A stretch of 64,000 bases of DNA from Mycobacterium ahvazicum (GTDB lineage: Bacteria > Actinomycetota > Actinomycetes > Mycobacteriales > Mycobacteriaceae). Positions 9,473-17,762 of this stretch are shown in pieces. Below the pieces are notes generated by a model. That model made no database searches. It was not told the DNA's origin and was given only the letters and a program-made list of their open reading frames with translations. The position numbers were made by a program, and so were the translations under genes. How positions within the stretch are numbered: position 1 is the first letter of the stretch; each line of letters begins with the position of its first letter. The DNA is taken from positions 310,001 through 374,000 of the forward strand of contig NZ_FXEG02000002.1 in the NCBI RefSeq assembly GCF_900176255.2, in the 5' to 3' direction.

Positions 9473-10346
9473 AACGGGGGGCCAGCGCCAGGGCCGCGGC
9501 CACCGCGACCGCCCAGACCAGCATCGTCAGCCCCGTGTCCCGCAGCACCGGGATCAGCTCGGGGCCGCCGCGCCCGGATCGCACCGGCGCGGCAGCGCGC
9601 AGCGCCAACGGCGTGGCGATCAGGCCCGCCGCGCACCATGGCGTCGCCCACATCAACGCCAGGGTCAGCACCCCGGCGGTCGCCAGCAGCCCCTGGTAGA
9701 ACACCCGGGTGTAGGTGTCGCCGAGGCGCACCGCGAGGGTGATCTTGTTGGCCTGCGCGTCGGTCGGGATGTCCCGCAGATTGTTGGCCACCAGCACCGA
9801 CGACGACAGCGCGCCGGTGGCCACCGCCAGCTCCAGGCCTACCCAGTCCACCTGCAGTGCCTGGGTGTACTGCGTGCCCAGCACCGCGACCAGCCCGAAG
9901 AACACGAACACGGCGACCTCGCCGAAACCCGCGTACCCGTAGGGCCGCGAGCCGCCGGTGTAGAGCCAGGCGCCCGCGATGCACACGACACCGACCGCGA
10001 TCAGCCACGGCGCGGACAGCAGGGCCAGCGACAGACCGGCCGCCGCGCCCACCGCGAGCGAGGCCACCGCGGCGGTCAGCACCGCCCGCGGCGTCGCCAG
10101 TTTCGAGCCCACCAGCCGTGCCGGGCCGGTCCGGACGTCGTCGGTGCCCCGGATGCCGTCGGAGTAGTCGTTGGCGTAGTTGACGCCGACCGTCAGCGCC
10201 ACGGCGACTGCCAGCGCCAGCAGCGCTTTCCACCACACGGCGCTGTGCAGCCATGCCGCCGCACCGGTGCCCGCGACGACCGGTGCGATCGCGTTGGGCA
10301 GCGTCCGCGGCCGAGCCCCCGAAATCCACTGCGCAAAAGTGGCCAC
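9468..10346 (-). CDS. menA: 1,4-dihydroxy-2-naphthoate prenyltransferase
   Basis: MenA joins 1,4-dihydroxy-2-naphthoate to the polyprenyl chain to give demethylmenaquinone. The 292-residue UbiA-family protein shows the first aspartate-rich motif NDYSDG at residues 59-64, with D60 and D63 binding magnesium-diphosphate, and about eight to nine membrane helices. It is separated from the other menaquinone genes by roughly 13 kb but is within the same syntenic block, equivalent to Rv0534c. Confidence 0.94.
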   Translation of the reverse strand: MATFAQWISGARPRTLPNAIAPVVAGTGAAAWLHSAVWWKALLALAVAVALTVGVNYANDYSDGIRGTDDVRTGPARLVGSKLATPRAVLTAAVASLAVGAAAGLSLALLSAPWLIAVGVVCIAGAWLYTGGSRPYGYAGFGEVAVFVFFGLVAVLGTQYTQALQVDWVGLELAVATGALSSSVLVANNLRDIPTDAQANKITLAVRLGDTYTRVFYQGLLATAGVLTLALMWATPWCAAGLIATPLALRAAAPVRSGRGGPELIPVLRDTGLTMLVWAVAVAAALALAPRY

Positions 10347-10383
10347 CAGGGCATCCTGCCCTATGCGCCAGAATGGGCGAATG

Positions 10384-10458
10384 CCCGCCGGTGACGATGC
10401 AGAGCGGAGCGATATGGGGGCACCACCCGCTTGCGGGGGAGAGGAAGCGGCGTCAATG
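10384..10458 (+). repeat. MIRU-type interspersed repeat
   Basis: The segment contains GACGATGCAGAGCGGAGCGA followed by GGGGGCACCACCCGCTTGCG and a GGGGGAGAG stretch, closely matching the classic mycobacterial interspersed repetitive unit. It ends in the start codon of the MTA phosphorylase gene. As in other MIRUs it is an open frame, here in phase with the downstream gene from an ATG at 10381, so it could be read as an N-terminal extension. One copy only. Confidence 0.85.
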
Positions 10459-11232
10459 CTCGGGGTGATCGGCGGCAGCGGTTTCTATACGTTCTTCGGC
10501 TCCGACGTTCACCACGTCACCCCCCAGACCCCATACGGCCCGCCCAGTGCCCCGCTGACGGTGGGCACCGTCGGCGAGCACGAGGTCGTTTTCCTGCCCC
10601 GGCACGGCGCCCGGCACGAGTACTCGGCGCACACCGTGCCGTACCGTGCCAACATGTGGGCGCTGCGCTCGCTGGGGGTGCGGCGGGGGGTCGCGCCGGG
10701 CGCGGGGGGGAGGCTGAACCCCCCCCATGGGCCGGGCTCCATCGTGGGGCCCGATCAGCTGGGGGGCCGCACCAACAGCCGCGCTGACACCTACTTCGAC
10801 TCCGGCGCGATTCACGTCGACTTCGCCGACCCGTATTGCCCGGTATTGCGCGAGGCGGCCACCGGCCTGCCCGGCGTGGTCGACGGCGGCACCATGGTAG
10901 TGATCCAGGGCCCGCGTTTTTCCACCCGCGCCGAGAGCCAGTGGTTCGCCTCGGCGGGTTTCACGCTGGTCAACATGACCGGATATCCGGAGGCGGTGCT
11001 GGCTCGTGAGCTTGAAATATGTTATGCGGCAATCGCTTTGGTGACCGATCTGGACGCCGGTGTCAGCCATGGTCAGGGGGTGAAGACGGTCGACGTGATG
11101 GTGGAGTTCGAGAAGAACATCGAGCCGTTCAAGACGCTGGTGCGCGCGGCCATCGGCCGGGTGGCCGTCGAGCGCGACTGCACACACTGCCTGTCGCACA
11201 CCGGTGTCACGCTGCCCTTCGAGCTGCCGTGA
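10456..11232 (+). CDS. S-methyl-5'-thioadenosine phosphorylase
   Basis: The enzyme cleaves methylthioadenosine (or a related purine nucleoside) with phosphate for methionine and adenine salvage. The 258-residue product begins with the phosphate-binding GVIGGSGFY and carries RHG, the long [11 protein letters not shown] block and the substrate-binding [11 protein letters not shown] at 10456 is chosen over the in-frame ATG at 10381 because the intervening bases are a MIRU. Residues about 76-108 are abnormal: the usual GSL and DQLVDRT segments read as Gly- and Pro-rich sequence, caused by clustered changes toward G and C. Activity cannot be assumed from this copy. Equivalent to Rv0535; overlaps the epimerase gene. 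Confidence 0.88.
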   Translation: MLGVIGGSGFYTFFGSDVHHVTPQTPYGPPSAPLTVGTVGEHEVVFLPRHGARHEYSAHTVPYRANMWALRSLGVRRGVAPGAGGRLNPPHGPGSIVGPDQLGGRTNSRADTYFDSGAIHVDFADPYCPVLREAATGLPGVVDGGTMVVIQGPRFSTRAESQWFASAGFTLVNMTGYPEAVLARELEICYAAIALVTDLDAGVSHGQGVKTVDVMVEFEKNIEPFKTLVRAAIGRVAVERDCTHCLSHTGVTLPFELP

Positions 11233-12257
11233 GGGTGCTGCTGACCGGTGCGGCCGGTTTCATCGGGTCGCGGGTGGACGCGGCGCTGCGCGCGGCGGGT
11301 CACGAGGTGATCGGTTTCGACCTGCTGTTGCCCGCCGCCCATGGTCCAAAAGCATTGCTGCCCAACGGGTGTCACCGGGTTGACATCCGGGACGCCGAGG
11401 CGCTGGCCCCGCTGCTCGACGGGGTGGATCTGGTGTGTCACCAGGCCGCGATGGTGGGCGCCGGCGTCGACGCGGCCGACGCGCCCGCCTACGGCGGTCA
11501 CAACGACTACGGCACCACGGTGCTGCTGGCGCAGATGTTCGCCGCCGGGGTTTCTCGCCTGGTGCTGGCGTCGTCGATGGTGGTGTACGGGCAGGGCCGC
11601 TATGACTGTCCGCAACACGGGGAGGTTGACCCGTTGCCGCGACGGCGGGCCGATCTGGATGCCGGAGCCTTCGAGCACCGTTGTCCGCTCGGTGGCGAGG
11701 AGCTGGCCTGGCGGCTGGTCGACGAGGATGCCGCCCTGCGCCCGCGCAGCCTGTACGCCGCCAGCAAGACGGCCCAGGAGCATTACGCGCTGGCGTGGTC
11801 GGAGGCGACGGGCGGCTCGGTGGTGGCGTTGCGCTACCACAACGTCTACGGCCCGGGCATGCCGCGCGACACCCCGTACTCCGGAGTGGCGGCGATCTTC
11901 CGCTCGGCGCTGGAAAAGGGTGAGCCGCCAAGGGTTTTCGAAGACGGCGGCCAGATGCGTGACTTCGTCCACGTCGACGACGTGGCGGCCGCCAACCTGG
12001 CTGCCACCGCTGACCGCGACGGCTTCACCGCGGTCAATGTCTGCTCGGGACGGCCGATCTCGATCCTGGAGGTGGCCACCGCGATCTGCCAGGCGCGCGA
12101 CGAGGCGGTGTCCCCGGTGATCACCGGGCAGTACCGCAGCGGCGACGTGCGCCACATTGTCGCCGACCCCGCGCGCGCCGCCGAGGTGTTGGGCTTCCGC
12201 GCGGCGATCGATCCGCGTGAAGGCCTGCGCGAGTTCGCATTCGCGCCGCTGCGGTAA
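11229..12257 (+). CDS. NAD-dependent sugar epimerase/dehydratase
   Basis: A 342-residue extended short-chain dehydrogenase related to UDP-glucose 4-epimerases and annotated galE3 in M. tuberculosis (Rv0536). It has the NAD-binding GAAGFIG at residues 7-13, the catalytic serine in LASSMVVYG and the YAASK (YxxxK) pair. GTG at 11229 overlaps the preceding stop. The natural sugar nucleotide is unknown, so a galactose role should not be assumed. It is convergent with the membrane protein at 12264. Confidence 0.88.
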   Translation: MRVLLTGAAGFIGSRVDAALRAAGHEVIGFDLLLPAAHGPKALLPNGCHRVDIRDAEALAPLLDGVDLVCHQAAMVGAGVDAADAPAYGGHNDYGTTVLLAQMFAAGVSRLVLASSMVVYGQGRYDCPQHGEVDPLPRRRADLDAGAFEHRCPLGGEELAWRLVDEDAALRPRSLYAASKTAQEHYALAWSEATGGSVVALRYHNVYGPGMPRDTPYSGVAAIFRSALEKGEPPRVFEDGGQMRDFVHVDDVAAANLAATADRDGFTAVNVCSGRPISILEVATAICQARDEAVSPVITGQYRSGDVRHIVADPARAAEVLGFRAAIDPREGLREFAFAPLR

Positions 12258-12263
12258 GCCTCG

Positions 12264-13877
12264 CTACGAGGGGTCGTGCGGCGGCCGGTAGATCTGCGGC
12301 TTGGCGACCGGGATCTGGCTGGTGGCCGAATCGTCACCGCGGAAGATCCGCGGCGAGCCGGCCAGTTGCGGTATCGCGGTGGTCGGTGATTCGCCGGTGT
12401 GAATCCGGGTCGTCACATCGGCCGGCGCAGCGCCGGTCGGGATGTGGGTCGTCGGCGCCTCGGCGTTCTGCGCGACGGCACGCCGGCGCGCGGCACGGCG
12501 ACGCCGCCGCAGCCGGCTCAGGTGTCCGGTGATGATCGCCGCCACCAGGATGCACACCGCCAGCGCGGACAGCGCCACGTCGAAGGTGCTGGTGATCTGC
12601 TGGGCGAGATCGTTTCCGTAGACCGGGTTTTGCACCGCATTGGGCGCTTCCTGGAACCGCGGCGCCAGCACGACGCCCACGATCACCCGCGAAATGCTCA
12701 GTGTGGCAACAAGTCCGCACAGCGTCGTGATCAGCCGGGCGGAGGCCGACGCCTGACCCAGGCTGCTCCGCAACCAGATGGCCAGCGCAGCGGTGGCCAC
12801 GTCGAACGCGGCCAGCACCACACTGTCGTAACGCGAGTACGGGTAGTTCAGGCTCACCGCGACGGCCAGGTCGGTGATCCGCATCACCACCGACCCCAGG
12901 CTCCACATGACGATGAGCGACAGGCCGGTTCGGGCCGCCGCCCGCCAGGCGCCCTCCTCGGACGACACGGTGCGGGCGCGCCCGAACAGCGTGCGCGGCA
13001 CGAAGATCGCCGCGACCGCGGCCCACGCCAAATAGCCCTCGAACCCGACGCCCGCCGTCGACGTGTTCTGCGCGATGCCGTGGAACGCGTCGATGTCACG
13101 GCCGACCGGGAGCAGCCAGACGATGATCCCGGCGACCAGCGTCGAGGCCCCCAGCGCGATCGTCGCCAGCCGGGCAGCCCTGGTGCCGCTGAGCAGCCAC
13201 CGCGAGGCGACGAGCACCGCGATCAAGGCGACCAGGCCGTACACCGTCGCCGTCGCGATGACCGCGATGTTCTGCCTACCGAAGTCGCCGCCCGAGTCGC
13301 CCAGCGCGTACTTCACCCGCCAGTACAGCGTGAAGCCGAAGCTCAATGCCGCGGCCACCATCGAGACGTAGCCGATGATCTGGGCGGAGCGGTGCCGCCC
13401 GTCCGCGGTGTCGTCGTCCGGCGCGTCGACGTGGCCGCCGGCCTGCGTGCTCAGCACCGCGCCGGCCACGCCCAGCCAGGCGCCCGGCCCGACACCGCCC
13501 GGCACGGTCACGGTCCCGCCGAAGCGGACTGTCTCGAACGCGTCGAACCCGACGAAGGCGAGTACCAGCAGCAAATAGGGAACGTTGAGCGCCAGACGAA
13601 GCGTGCTGACCGTCCGCCCGGAACCGGGCAAAGCGATGGCGATCAGCGAAAGTAGGGTCACCCCGATCAGGGCCGCGAACACCGAGGTGTTGCTGTCGGC
13701 GATCGCGATGCCGAAATACAGGTTCCACGGCAACAGCGCCGCGGCGAGGAGCAAGACGGCGGCGCTCAGGTCGGCCACGACGTTGCGCCGCGGGGCCGGC
13801 GCCCCGGCAACCTGCGGGCCCGCGGCCGGCACACCTCTGATGGGGCCGGTAGGCGCCTCGTCGCTGCTCTGGCTCAC
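12264..13877 (-). CDS. Polytopic membrane protein (Rv0537c-like)
   Basis: A 537-residue integral membrane protein with about 12 hydrophobic segments between residues 35 and 450 and a Thr/Arg-rich hydrophilic C-terminal tail. I do not recognise a transporter or enzyme signature. GTG at 13877 gives a short polar N-terminus; an ATG at 13919 adds 14 residues and lies before a clear C-rich spacer, so it is less likely. Convergent with the epimerase gene and divergent from the Pro/Thr-rich protein gene. Confidence 0.8.
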   Translation of the reverse strand: MSQSSDEAPTGPIRGVPAAGPQVAGAPAPRRNVVADLSAAVLLLAAALLPWNLYFGIAIADSNTSVFAALIGVTLLSLIAIALPGSGRTVSTLRLALNVPYLLLVLAFVGFDAFETVRFGGTVTVPGGVGPGAWLGVAGAVLSTQAGGHVDAPDDDTADGRHRSAQIIGYVSMVAAALSFGFTLYWRVKYALGDSGGDFGRQNIAVIATATVYGLVALIAVLVASRWLLSGTRAARLATIALGASTLVAGIIVWLLPVGRDIDAFHGIAQNTSTAGVGFEGYLAWAAVAAIFVPRTLFGRARTVSSEEGAWRAAARTGLSLIVMWSLGSVVMRITDLAVAVSLNYPYSRYDSVVLAAFDVATAALAIWLRSSLGQASASARLITTLCGLVATLSISRVIVGVVLAPRFQEAPNAVQNPVYGNDLAQQITSTFDVALSALAVCILVAAIITGHLSRLRRRRRAARRRAVAQNAEAPTTHIPTGAAPADVTTRIHTGESPTTAIPQLAGSPRIFRGDDSATSQIPVAKPQIYRPPHDPS

Positions 13878-14146
13878 GGTTCCCCCCGGGTATCGAGGAC
13901 GGTTACGGACGGCGCACATTCGCTCAGGTGGCCAGGGAACCCCCTGCCGTGGCGACTTCGTTGCTTACTTGGAAACATAATCTCCGTTCGGACGACGCGG
14001 GAGTGACCGTCCGGTCTGGGAACGCGGTTACGCTGCGCCTGTAGGCGAACGGGGTCGCCCGAATGATTGTTACTGCCGACGGTACCGAAGTGTAATGATG
14101 CCGGGACAAGCTGGTTGCGGGGTCGGCCAGCCGAAGGAGAGCAGGT

Positions 14147-15898
14147 ATGGACGTCGTTTTGGGGGTCGCTGTCACCGGCCCCGTCGCCCGCTTGGCGCTT
14201 GTCGGAGCGGGTGCCGGCGGTAGTGACGTGATCGACCAATCCGTCGTCGACCTGGCTAACAACCCCATCGAACAACTCACCGAAACCGTGGTCGGCACTA
14301 ATCGGCTGCTGGCGAACGACAACCACCGGCTGGTCGGGACCCGGCTGTGCTGGACCGACCATCCCAGCGCCGACCAGCTGCGGCAGGCGCTGGAGGATTC
14401 CGGCGTTCACAACGTCGCCGTGCTGTCGCAGTCGCAGGCGGTGACGGCCCTGATGCGTGCGGCGGGCCGGTCCGGCGGCGCGCTGGTGGTGGACGACAAC
14501 ACCGCGACGCTGTCGGTGGTGGGCTCGGCCGACGGGGATCCGGACGCACCGCCGACCATGCTGGCCAGCGAGCTGCTGGGCGGCGACGCCACCGGCACGC
14601 TGGACACGATGATGGCCCGGCTGGGCGCGCACCCCGAGGCCACCAACGACGTGTTCCTGGTGGGCGCCTCGTCCGATCTATCCGGGGTCGCCGATCAGCT
14701 GCGCGACGCGACGGTGCGGGTGCAAATTCCCGAAGACCCGACTTTCGCGCTGGCCCGCGGCGCCGCGATCGCGGCCGCACCGCCGGCCGCGGACTCCACC
14801 GCGATGGCCCCTGCGGTCGGGCTGACCAGCGATGCGACGGCGATGGCGCCCGCGGCCGGGCTGACCGGCGACGCGACCGCGATGGCCCCGTCCGCCGGGT
14901 TGACCGATCCTGCCGCGGTCGACCAGCTGGCCTACTCGATGACCGACGATGACGACGATCTGTTCGAGGGCGAGGTCGACGATTTCGACGACTTCTACGA
15001 GGACGACCCCGACGCGGAGACCGGCCCGCTGAAACTGAGCCGCCGGTCGTTGCTGGTCGGCAATGCCGTGATCGCGTTCGCGGTCGTCGGGGTGGCCTCG
15101 CTGGCCGTCGCGGTGGTGGTTGCCGTGCGGCCGACCGCGGCCCAGGAGCCGGTGGTGGGTCACCAGAACGCCGCGCCGGGCAAGTTCATGCCGCTGTTGC
15201 CGACCCAGCAGCAGGCGCCGGTGCCCCCGCCGCCGCCGCAAGCGCCCAACGCGGGCTACCAGGGCGGCGTCATTCCGGCTGTGCCGCAGGCGCCGGTGGG
15301 TCCGGCACCGGTCGGTCCCGCTCCGGAAGCACCGGTCGCACCGGTTGTTCCGGGCCTGGTGCCCAACCCGGATGGGCCGATTCCGATACCGGTGCCGATC
15401 ATCGTCCCGTACCCGGGCTGGCGGCCACATCCCTGGTATCCGCCGTACACGCCGCCGACGTACACGACACCGACCACGCCGACGACGCCGACCACACCGA
15501 CCACCCCGACCACGCCGACGACGACCCCGTACACGCCGCCGACGACGACGACGCCGACGACACCGACGCCGACGACCACGCCGTACACACCGACGACGCC
15601 CGTCCCGCCGCCGACGACGACGTCCACGCCACTGACGCCGACGACGACCGTCGCGCCCACCACGGTCGCTCCCACGACGCAGGCGCCGACTCAGCAAACC
15701 CAGACGCCACAGACCCAGACGCAGCAGCCGACGGTCCAGCCGACGCAGCAGCCGACCGTCCAGCCGACGCAGCAGCAGACGGTCGCGCCCAAGCCGCCCA
15801 CCCAGCAGCAGACCGCGGCGCCCAAGCCGCCGCCGCAGACCGTGGCCCCCAAGCCGCCATCCAGTGGCGGGGGCGGCCACTCGTCTTCCGGGTTCTGA
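14147..15898 (+). CDS. Membrane protein with Pro/Thr-rich extracytoplasmic tail
   Basis: A 583-residue protein, equivalent to Rv0538. The first 210 residues form a globular domain that starts MDVVLGVAVTGP and looks like an actin-fold remnant. Next come three tandem copies of a 13-residue block (ATAMAPAAGLTGD and variants, about 220-260), an acidic stretch, and one membrane helix near residues 300-327. The rest is Pro/Thr/Gln-rich, ending in GGGGHSSSGF. A good AGGAGAGCAGGT precedes the ATG. The tail probably spans the cell wall and could be O-mannosylated. It neighbours a polyprenol-sugar synthase gene. Function unknown. Confidence 0.85.
   Translation: MDVVLGVAVTGPVARLALVGAGAGGSDVIDQSVVDLANNPIEQLTETVVGTNRLLANDNHRLVGTRLCWTDHPSADQLRQALEDSGVHNVAVLSQSQAVTALMRAAGRSGGALVVDDNTATLSVVGSADGDPDAPPTMLASELLGGDATGTLDTMMARLGAHPEATNDVFLVGASSDLSGVADQLRDATVRVQIPEDPTFALARGAAIAAAPPAADSTAMAPAVGLTSDATAMAPAAGLTGDATAMAPSAGLTDPAAVDQLAYSMTDDDDDLFEGEVDDFDDFYEDDPDAETGPLKLSRRSLLVGNAVIAFAVVGVASLAVAVVVAVRPTAAQEPVVGHQNAAPGKFMPLLPTQQQAPVPPPPPQAPNAGYQGGVIPAVPQAPVGPAPVGPAPEAPVAPVVPGLVPNPDGPIPIPVPIIVPYPGWRPHPWYPPYTPPTYTTPTTPTTPTTPTTPTTPTTTPYTPPTTTTPTTPTPTTTPYTPTTPVPPPTTTSTPLTPTTTVAPTTVAPTTQAPTQQTQTPQTQTQQPTVQPTQQPTVQPTQQQTVAPKPPTQQQTAAPKPPPQTVAPKPPSSGGGGHSSSGF
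15440..15690 (+). repeat. Low-complexity Thr-Pro codon tract
   Basis: Within the membrane protein gene, codons ACN and CCN alternate for about 80 residues (TPTTP-like units). Such tracts expand and contract by slippage, so length may vary between strains. It stays in frame here. Confidence 0.8.
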
Positions 15899-15907
15899 TC
15901 GCGGCTC

Positions 15908-16564
15908 ATGCCCGGCGACCTGGTCACGGTGGTGCTGCCGTGTCTGAACGAGGAGGAGTCGTTGCCGGCGGTGCTGGCGGCCATCCCCGCCGGTTATCGG
16001 GCACTGGTCGTGGACAACAACAGCACCGATGACACCGCGGGCGTCGCCAAACGGCACGGCGCCGACGTCGTCGCCGAACCGCGGCCCGGATATGGCTCGG
16101 CGGTGCAAGCCGGCGTGGTCGCCGCGACGACTCCGATCGTGGCGGTCATCGATGCCGACGGCTCGATGGATGCCGGCGACTTGCCGCGGCTGGTCGCGGC
16201 GCTCGAGCAGGGCGCGGACCTGGCGACTGGCCGGCGGCGGCCCGTTGCCGGGCTGCACTGGCCGTGGGTCGCGCGGGTGGGCACCGTGGTGATGAGCTGG
16301 CGGCTGCGCACCCGTCACGGCCTGCCGGTCCACGACATCGCGCCGATGCGGGTCGCCCGCCGGGATGCGCTGCTGGGTCTCGGGGTCGTCGATCGGCGCT
16401 CCGGGTATCCGCTGGAGTTGCTGGTGCGCGCCGCGGCGGCCGGCTGGCGTGTCGTCGAGCTCGACGTCAGCTACGGACCCCGCACCGGTGGCAAGTCGAA
16501 GGTCAGCGGATCACTGAGGGGCAGCATCATCGCGATCCTCGACTTCTGGAAAGTGATTTCATGA
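15908..16564 (+). CDS. Family 2 glycosyltransferase (polyprenyl-phosphate sugar synthase type)
   Basis: A 218-residue GT-A fold enzyme resembling dolichyl/polyprenyl-phosphate mannose or glucose synthases, equivalent to Rv0539. It has the N-terminal VVLPCLNEEESLP, the VVDNNSTDDT nucleotide-binding stretch and the metal-binding IDADGSMD (DxD) near residue 80. There is no C-terminal membrane domain, so it works at the membrane face without its own anchor. It starts nine bases after the preceding stop and overlaps the next gene by ATGA. Donor and lipid acceptor are not determined. Confidence 0.87.
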   Translation: MPGDLVTVVLPCLNEEESLPAVLAAIPAGYRALVVDNNSTDDTAGVAKRHGADVVAEPRPGYGSAVQAGVVAATTPIVAVIDADGSMDAGDLPRLVAALEQGADLATGRRRPVAGLHWPWVARVGTVVMSWRLRTRHGLPVHDIAPMRVARRDALLGLGVVDRRSGYPLELLVRAAAAGWRVVELDVSYGPRTGGKSKVSGSLRGSIIAILDFWKVIS

Positions 16565-17217
16565 TCCCGGTGACGCTGCTCGTCGTCGCCAAGGCGCCGG
16601 AGCCCGGCCTGGCCAAGACCCGGCTGGCCGCTTCGGTCGGCGATAGGGTCGCGGCGGAGATCGCCGCGGCGGCGTTGCTGGACACGCTCGACGCGGTGGC
16701 GGCCGCCGCGGTGAGCTCGCGGGTGGTCGCGCTGACCGGAGACCTGGATGCGGCCGCCGGCGCGGCGCAGATCCGGCAGCGGCTCGAGTCGTTCACGGTG
16801 ATCGAGCAACGCGGTGACGACTTCGCCGACCGGCTGGCCAACGCCCACGCCGACGCGGCCAACGGCTGTCCGGTGTTGCAGATCGGCATGGACACCCCGC
16901 AGGTGACCGCCGAGCTGTTGACCGACTGCGCGCGCCGGTTGTTGAATGCGCCGGCTGTGCTCGGCCCGGCCGACGATGGTGGTTGGTGGCTGCTCGGTGT
17001 GCAGAACCCGGCGATGGCCGAATGTCTGCGTGTCGTGCCGATGTCTCAACCCGACACCGGCGAGCTCACGCGAAAAGCTCTGAAAGACAACGATATTGAC
17101 GTGATTATGCTAAAGCAGCTGAGCGATTTCGACGTCGTTGCCGATGTCGCCGCGGTACGGGAGGCCTGCGGGCCGGCCAGTCGTTTCGCGCGCGCCACCC
17201 GCGCGGCGGGACTCTAG
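16561..17217 (+). CDS. DUF2064 glycosyltransferase-like protein
   Basis: A 218-residue protein equivalent to Rv0540. It has the family opening VVAKAPEPGLAKTRL, a nucleotide-sugar-transferase-like start, then the GMDTPQ and GPADDGGWWLLG motifs typical of DUF2064. ATG at 16561 overlaps the stop of the preceding glycosyltransferase, so the two are probably made together and act on one pathway. The reaction is unknown. Confidence 0.85.
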   Translation: MIPVTLLVVAKAPEPGLAKTRLAASVGDRVAAEIAAAALLDTLDAVAAAAVSSRVVALTGDLDAAAGAAQIRQRLESFTVIEQRGDDFADRLANAHADAANGCPVLQIGMDTPQVTAELLTDCARRLLNAPAVLGPADDGGWWLLGVQNPAMAECLRVVPMSQPDTGELTRKALKDNDIDVIMLKQLSDFDVVADVAAVREACGPASRFARATRAAGL

Positions 17218-17272
17218 CGCGCTCCCGGCGTGCATCCTGGGCGGAAATTCGGCGGCACATTTCCCGCCGCCA

Positions 17273-17332
17273 CCGCACACTCAAGATCATTGCCGCACAA
17301 TCAACGTCGTTGCCGCACTGTCGACGGCGCAC
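17273..17332. repeat. Three copies of a 20-base CCGCAC repeat
   Basis: Three direct units start at 17273, 17293 and 17313 with CCGCACACTCAAG, CCGCACAATCAACG and CCGCACTGTCGACG. Period and core match the pair at 9433-9472. The array fills the gap between the DUF2064 gene and the convergent DUF732 gene. Confidence 0.55.
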
Positions 17333-17359
17333 CCGACCAGTTGTCTAGTGCTTGGCGGT

Positions 17360-17710
17360 CTAGCTCTTCCCGCCCTTGCCGGTTTCCTCGAGTTGTTTCG
17401 GGCAGTACGATTTCGCGGAAATCGTCGCGAACTGGGCGGCGCCGCTGGTGGTCAGCGCGGGGTTGTTTTCCTTGAGGTCGTTGAGCAGTTGCAGACCGGA
17501 TACGCCACGAGAGATCAACCCGCACACCGATTTTCCGGCGGATATCGCTTGGCCCGGGTCCTGAAAGCTGATTCCCACCGCATGCAGGTCCGCCAGGAAG
17601 ACTTCGTTGTTGTCATCGACGGCCGCCTCATCGACGCCGGTTTCGCCGTAGGCAGGCACCGCGACGACGAATCCCATCGAGATGCCGAGAACGGCGAGCA
17701 GCAGTTTCAT
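17360..17710 (-). CDS. Secreted DUF732 protein
   Basis: A 116-residue exported protein. The N-terminus MKLLLAVLGISMGFVVAVPAYG is a Sec signal. The mature part has the DUF732 pattern: FLADLHAVGISF, then AGKSVCGLI and a second cysteine in AKSYCP that should form a disulfide. GGAGG sits before the ATG at 17710. DUF732 proteins are common secreted antigens of mycobacteria, with unknown function. No counterpart occurs here in the M. tuberculosis order I recall. Confidence 0.85.
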   Translation of the reverse strand: MKLLLAVLGISMGFVVAVPAYGETGVDEAAVDDNNEVFLADLHAVGISFQDPGQAISAGKSVCGLISRGVSGLQLLNDLKENNPALTTSGAAQFATISAKSYCPKQLEETGKGGKS

Positions 17711-17762
17711 AATTCCTCCATCTCCGTACTGATGTTCCTGCGCCGCAAAGGCTTTCCCGCGG

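Noticed and set aside
12399..13655. Plus-strand frame across the membrane protein gene
   Set aside because: His/Arg/Gly-rich shadow; the minus strand gives a clear set of membrane helices.
14678..16333. Arg-rich frame opposite the Pro/Thr-rich protein
   Set aside because: It arises from the complement of the Thr-Pro codon tract and has no domain.
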